Position numbers and translations under genes: made by a program
Notes under the pieces: model-generated
What the model was told of the DNA's origin: nothing
The model's input: the letters and a program-made list of their open reading frames with translations, nothing else
Database searches by the model: none
Source of the DNA: Desulfovibrio intestinalis
Lineage (GTDB): Bacteria > Desulfobacterota > Desulfovibrionia > Desulfovibrionales > Desulfovibrionaceae
Length of the DNA stretch: 64,000 nt
Assembly: GCF_014202345.1 (NCBI RefSeq)
Contig: NZ_JACHGO010000001.1
Span: 496,001 to 560,000, forward strand
Reading direction: 5' to 3'
Shown: one piece after another, positions 60,989-64,000 of the stretch
Layout of the letters: each line of letters begins with the position of its first letter
Position numbering within the stretch: position 1 is the stretch's first letter

Positions 60989-62296
60989 TTACTTTACGGC
61001 TGTTTCCTGGGCACTCACCTGACTGGCGGTTACTGGTGTACCCTGGCCGCCCCATTCCGCCCTGATCCAGCTCACAATATCTGCGACTTCGGCGTCGCTC
61101 ATGCGATGTGCAAACGGGGGCATGGCATACATGCGCTGGCCGTTCTTGAAGATCTGGGTAGGAACGCCGTTGAGAATGACTTTGATGAGTGTTTGCGGGT
61201 TTTCCATCGCCAACGCCGCATTGCCCTTCATGGCCGGGCTTACATTGGGAATCCCCTCGCCATTTAAACCGTGGCAGCCTGCGCAGGACGCCATGTAGGC
61301 AAGCCGGCCTGTGGCCAAAGGCGTGCCGGATTCTGGAGAAACAGCTTGTGGCAGCGGGGCAGGGGGAGCGGAAGGTGTTGTGAGCTTGCCGCTTGCGTCA
61401 GTAAGAAGATAAACGGCAATTGCGTTGACATCTTCCGCATTCATAGCGCTGGTCGAAAAGTGGGTGACTGTGTACATAGCGTCGAATGAAGTGCCCTGGG
61501 GGGAGACTCCCGTTGCGAGATAAGCGCTTAAAGAAGGAACATCATAACCACGCTTGGCAAGCGAGGGGGCGGTAATATTGGGAACCGCCACGCCGTCGAT
61601 TTCTCCACCTTGCAGGGCTCGTGAAAATTCCAGACCCATCATGAAGTTGCGGGGCGAATGGCAGGAGCCGCAATGCGCCAATCCTTCAACGAGGTATGCG
61701 CCCCGGTTCCAGGCAGCAGAGCGCTGTTCGTTGTGAGGTGCTTTGCGGTCAGGAAAGTTCAACAGCGTCCAGAAGTTCATGAACGGACGCACAGGCAAAA
61801 CAAATACTCCGGTATTGGCCTTGTTGGGCACGGGCATGGCCGGAATACTCATATTATAGGCATAGAGCGCATCAATATCGTCAGGCGTTGTAATGTGGCT
61901 GAAAACAAAGGGCATGGCCGGATAAAGATTGCGATTGCCCGGTGCTATGCCGTCACGCATCACGCGGTGGTAGTCTGCGCGGGTATAATTGCCAATGCCG
62001 TACTGCTTGTCAGGTGTGATATTGGTCGAGAAAATCGTACCAAAAGGAGTGGGTATGGACAGGCCTCCCGCTCCCATAGGCCCTTGTGCCTGAGAATGGC
62101 AGCCAAAGCAGTCGCCAGCCAGCGCCAGTTCGCGTCCACGCGGTATAAGTGCCTGCATCTGTTCAGGTGAAAGAGGTTGATCTGCCTGCGAAGCCACGCT
62201 TGACGAGCGAAAGGTGCCGAGCAGAACAGCAAGCGCCACCACAACGCCCAAAGCGATGATAAATACAACTGTATTGCGCAGGGTACGGTTTTTCAT
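60989..62296 (-). CDS. Membrane-anchored triheme cytochrome c subunit
   Basis: 435-residue electron-transfer subunit with an N-terminal uncleaved-type anchor (VVFIIALGVVVALAVLLG). It has three CxxCH heme sites: CFGCH (about residue 63), CGSCH (about 208) and CAGCH (about 340), each in a class I cytochrome c domain, like the AdhB cytochrome of acetic acid bacteria. It would take electrons from the 2Fe-2S subunit and pass them to the periplasmic cytochrome pool or the membrane. Starts inside the end of the 2Fe-2S gene (ATGA overlap). Confidence 0.92.
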   Translation of the reverse strand: MKNRTLRNTVVFIIALGVVVALAVLLGTFRSSSVASQADQPLSPEQMQALIPRGRELALAGDCFGCHSQAQGPMGAGGLSIPTPFGTIFSTNITPDKQYGIGNYTRADYHRVMRDGIAPGNRNLYPAMPFVFSHITTPDDIDALYAYNMSIPAMPVPNKANTGVFVLPVRPFMNFWTLLNFPDRKAPHNEQRSAAWNRGAYLVEGLAHCGSCHSPRNFMMGLEFSRALQGGEIDGVAVPNITAPSLAKRGYDVPSLSAYLATGVSPQGTSFDAMYTVTHFSTSAMNAEDVNAIAVYLLTDASGKLTTPSAPPAPLPQAVSPESGTPLATGRLAYMASCAGCHGLNGEGIPNVSPAMKGNAALAMENPQTLIKVILNGVPTQIFKNGQRMYAMPPFAHRMSDAEVADIVSWIRAEWGGQGTPVTASQVSAQETAVK

Positions 62297-62874
62297 CGTT
62301 TGTCCTCCTGGCCGATAACACAGCCGGGCGTGGCAAGCGCCACATCACGCACCGCTTCATAGTATCGTACGTAGCCCGTGCAGCGGCAAATATGGTCGTT
62401 AAGCGCTTCTTCAATGGCGGTTTCAAGGTCAGCCCGCTTTACTGGCTCACGCTTCAATCGATCAATAAACGCCGTGGCTCCAGCAATAAACCCTGATGTG
62501 CAGTAGCCGCACTGAAAAGAAAATTTTTCAATGAAGGCGGTCTGGATAGGTGTCAGTTGTGTGACATTGCCAGACGCATCTGTTTTGGCCTGTCCTTCAA
62601 TTGTAATGATCGTTTTACCATCAAAGGAATGTGCATTGGCAATGCAGGTTCGCGTATCAACCATGCTTCCGTCTGATTTTACTTCCACGACAGTGCAGGC
62701 ATGGCAAACCCCCTCGCCGCAGCCAAAGTGCGTTCCGGTAAGGTTAAGGTAATGGTGTAAAAAATCGATCATCGGCATTCCAACAGGAACGTCAATGGGA
62801 CCGATTTTTTTACCATTTATAGTCATGCTCAATGGCTTTTTTTCAATTCTGGCAACAATAGCTTCTTTACTCAT
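62293..62874 (-). CDS. 2Fe-2S subunit of the molybdenum hydroxylase
   Basis: 193-residue two-cluster ferredoxin-like subunit (CoxS/IorA type). The plant-type cluster ligands are in THFGCGEGVCHACTVV with a fourth Cys in DTRTCIANAH; the second, helical-domain cluster has QCGYCTSGFI and HICRCTGYVRYYEAV. It has no signal of its own, so it probably crosses with the Tat-bearing large subunit. First gene of the operon; four-base overlap with the cytochrome gene. Confidence 0.93.
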   Translation of the reverse strand: MSKEAIVARIEKKPLSMTINGKKIGPIDVPVGMPMIDFLHHYLNLTGTHFGCGEGVCHACTVVEVKSDGSMVDTRTCIANAHSFDGKTIITIEGQAKTDASGNVTQLTPIQTAFIEKFSFQCGYCTSGFIAGATAFIDRLKREPVKRADLETAIEEALNDHICRCTGYVRYYEAVRDVALATPGCVIGQEDKR

Positions 62875-63034
62875 GACAGGGCCTTTCCAGTTTGAGGGGA
62901 TTGAAAAACATATGGATATGTTGTGTCGCCGCCATGTGTAGCTTCACAATCCAGGTGTTTGGTGCGTTGGGATATGTTGTTTCCGCTTGTAATTTTTGAT
63001 GAAAATGAAAACAGAGGGACAAATCAGTGAACTT

Positions 63035-63057
63035 AATACTATCGACTGGATAGTATT
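63035..63057. promoter_or_regulatory. Operator-like inverted repeat ahead of the Mo-hydroxylase operon
   Basis: Perfect 9-base arms AATACTATC and GATAGTATT separated by 5 bases, 161 bases upstream of the first ATG. Size and symmetry suit a dimeric regulator (for example TetR or MarR type). Confidence 0.55.
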
Positions 63058-63087
63058 CACTCATAAGTTTAATGATTTTTATAAATA

Positions 63088-63111
63088 ATAACAATGTATA
63101 TGAATTGTTAT
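63088..63111. promoter_or_regulatory. Second inverted repeat ahead of the Mo-hydroxylase operon
   Basis: ATAACAAT and ATTGTTAT, perfect 8-base arms with an 8-base spacer, 31 bases further upstream than the first repeat. Weaker candidate in very AT-rich DNA. Confidence 0.35.
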
Positions 63112-63758
63112 AAGGATCGTGGCGGGGTATATATTTGTGACGCTGTAACTAGCTTAAAAGTATGAATAAGAACTATCAGTAATTAAGTGGCAGAAGATGA
63201 AATAGTCGCGATTTTATAAAAAGAGTGTGTTGAAGGGGTGATAAAATTCTTAATATGATAGTTAAATATATAATTTAATTAAATAAAATTTTTAATCTAA
63301 GAGAGTGGTATGTCATGATTTATATAATATTACTGATTAAGGATTGCAGAAGAACACGCGCGTGCTGTTAGTCACGTTGCTTCTTTCATCGGCGGATAGG
63401 CAAGATTTGAAAATCAAGACGGCAGCCTTGTCCTGTCCGTATTGCGCCTGCAGTGATTCAGATTTATGGGCGCTGGGTTAAAGGTTTTGGCTTTGCCTAA
63501 GACGCATTGACGTGTGAAATTCAATATGATTTTATAGTGAAGGTGCTCAAAACACCTCCTGAGACGGTTTTCCCACCCCGAAAGCTTGTGGGTCTTGTTG
63601 CGTCCTTTTTTGAGGACGCTCTTCCTGCATTGTATCTCCGGGTGTGGGCGAAATATAATACCGGCTTGCCGGAAAATAGTCCGCTGCTCTCAGGCAGTTT
63701 TGAGCGCCCGGAGTCTTTTGTTTGAAAGGCTCCACTCAAAAAATCCTGAGAGGTTCTT

Positions 63759-64000
63759 ATGCCCCATCTTTCTTCGAATGCTGCTTCGCAGCCTTTAGCG
63801 CCATCTTCTCAATTTCAACCCGACCTTGAATTGCCACGGCGAATTGAAAACTTTCAAAAAGCCGCCCAAGACCTGCTTGCCATGTATGAGCCTGCGAAAG
63901 AAGGGCAGGGCATGGGTGGAGAAATCCGCTGCTATTATCTTCCTGCTGGAAAAGTGCGGCATGAGCAAGAGCTGTTGGAAAAATATCATGTTGAAGATTT
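63759..64000 (+). CDS. Unrecognised gene, 3' part beyond the window
   Basis: Eighty residues visible, starting MPHLSSNAASQPLAPSSQF at an ATG preceded by GAGAGG. After a Ser/Pro/Gln-rich leader comes ELPRRIENFQKAAQDLLAMYEP, probably helical, and GEIRCYYLPAGKVRHEQELLEKYH. No signal peptide and no family recognised. Open to the window end. Confidence 0.6.
   Translation, partial: MPHLSSNAASQPLAPSSQFQPDLELPRRIENFQKAAQDLLAMYEPAKEGQGMGGEIRCYYLPAGKVRHEQELLEKYHVED

Larger units (their letters stand above)
62875..63758. other. AT-rich divergent intergenic region
   Basis: 884 bases with no supported gene apart from the two inverted repeats. Bases 63060-63320 are strikingly AT-rich. Overlapping 60-72-codon frames on both strands near 63507-63739 lack ribosome sites. 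It should hold the promoters of the Mo-hydroxylase operon and of the plus-strand gene at 63759. Confidence 0.55.

Noticed and set aside
63507..63739. Overlapping short frames on both strands near the right end
   Set aside because: Mutually exclusive, no ribosome sites, no motifs.

Overview
The window looks like chromosomal DNA of a Desulfovibrio-type sulfate reducer (Desulfovibrionaceae, probably close to the D. desulfuricans group). Signs are the FASII/riboflavin block in the order leuS-nusB-ribH-ribE-ribD-comEB-glyA-fabF-acpP-fabG-fabH-plsX-rpmF-yceD, a Desulfovibrio-type trimeric outer-membrane porin, a Tat-exported class A beta-lactamase of DES type, a periplasmic molybdenum hydroxylase wired to a c-type cytochrome, a type III glutamine synthetase and a rluD-coaE fusion. 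No prophage, CRISPR array or complete insertion sequence was seen.

Layout. 1-12.8 kb: one long minus-strand housekeeping run (lipid synthesis, one-carbon, riboflavin, nusB, leuS) behind a clear promoter at 12781-12809. 12.8-16.6 kb: beta-lactamase, LysE exporter with a GIY-YIG protein, an unknown membrane protein and a Sel1-repeat protein. 17.0-20.1 kb: an overlapping pair encoding a membrane-anchored Hsp70-like ATPase and a four-helix membrane partner. 20.9-28.6 kb: glycerol-1-phosphate dehydrogenase plus HAD phosphatase, YbaK, a hybrid histidine kinase, the RluD-CoaE fusion and an NlpC/P60 lipoprotein. 28.7-30.6 kb: tRNA-Glu(CUC) followed by a gene-poor, terminator-rich stretch with a helix-turn-helix relic and a small membrane protein. 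30.7-38.1 kb: YnfA, DUF2156, MATE, lysA, an FKBP and glnN. 38.3-40.3 kb: YeiH permease with a membrane-tethered barrel-sandwich protein and a universal stress protein. 41.0-42.8 kb: tRNA-Gln and tRNA-Glu(UUC), a stack of overlapping stem-loops and an exported penicillin-acylase/bile-salt-hydrolase-type enzyme. 42.8-53.1 kb: porin, LysR regulator, M14-like amidohydrolase, MATE and nikEDCBA. 54.0-57.8 kb: a lone glycyl radical enzyme with a choline-TMA-lyase-like active site, and a DUF2333 protein. 58.0-62.9 kb: a periplasmic Mo-hydroxylase operon with two inverted repeats upstream. The window ends inside an unrecognised plus-strand gene.

Most interesting: the standalone CutC-like glycyl radical enzyme with no activase or microcompartment gene in view; the Hsp70-like/membrane-partner module; a family of about 110-130 bp intergenic repeats ending in TAGAGC that abut gene ends and supply stop codons; and well-formed operator-like inverted repeats ahead of the Mo-hydroxylase and nik operons. 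Comparisons to named proteins rest on memory of the families and on motif reading, not on any search.
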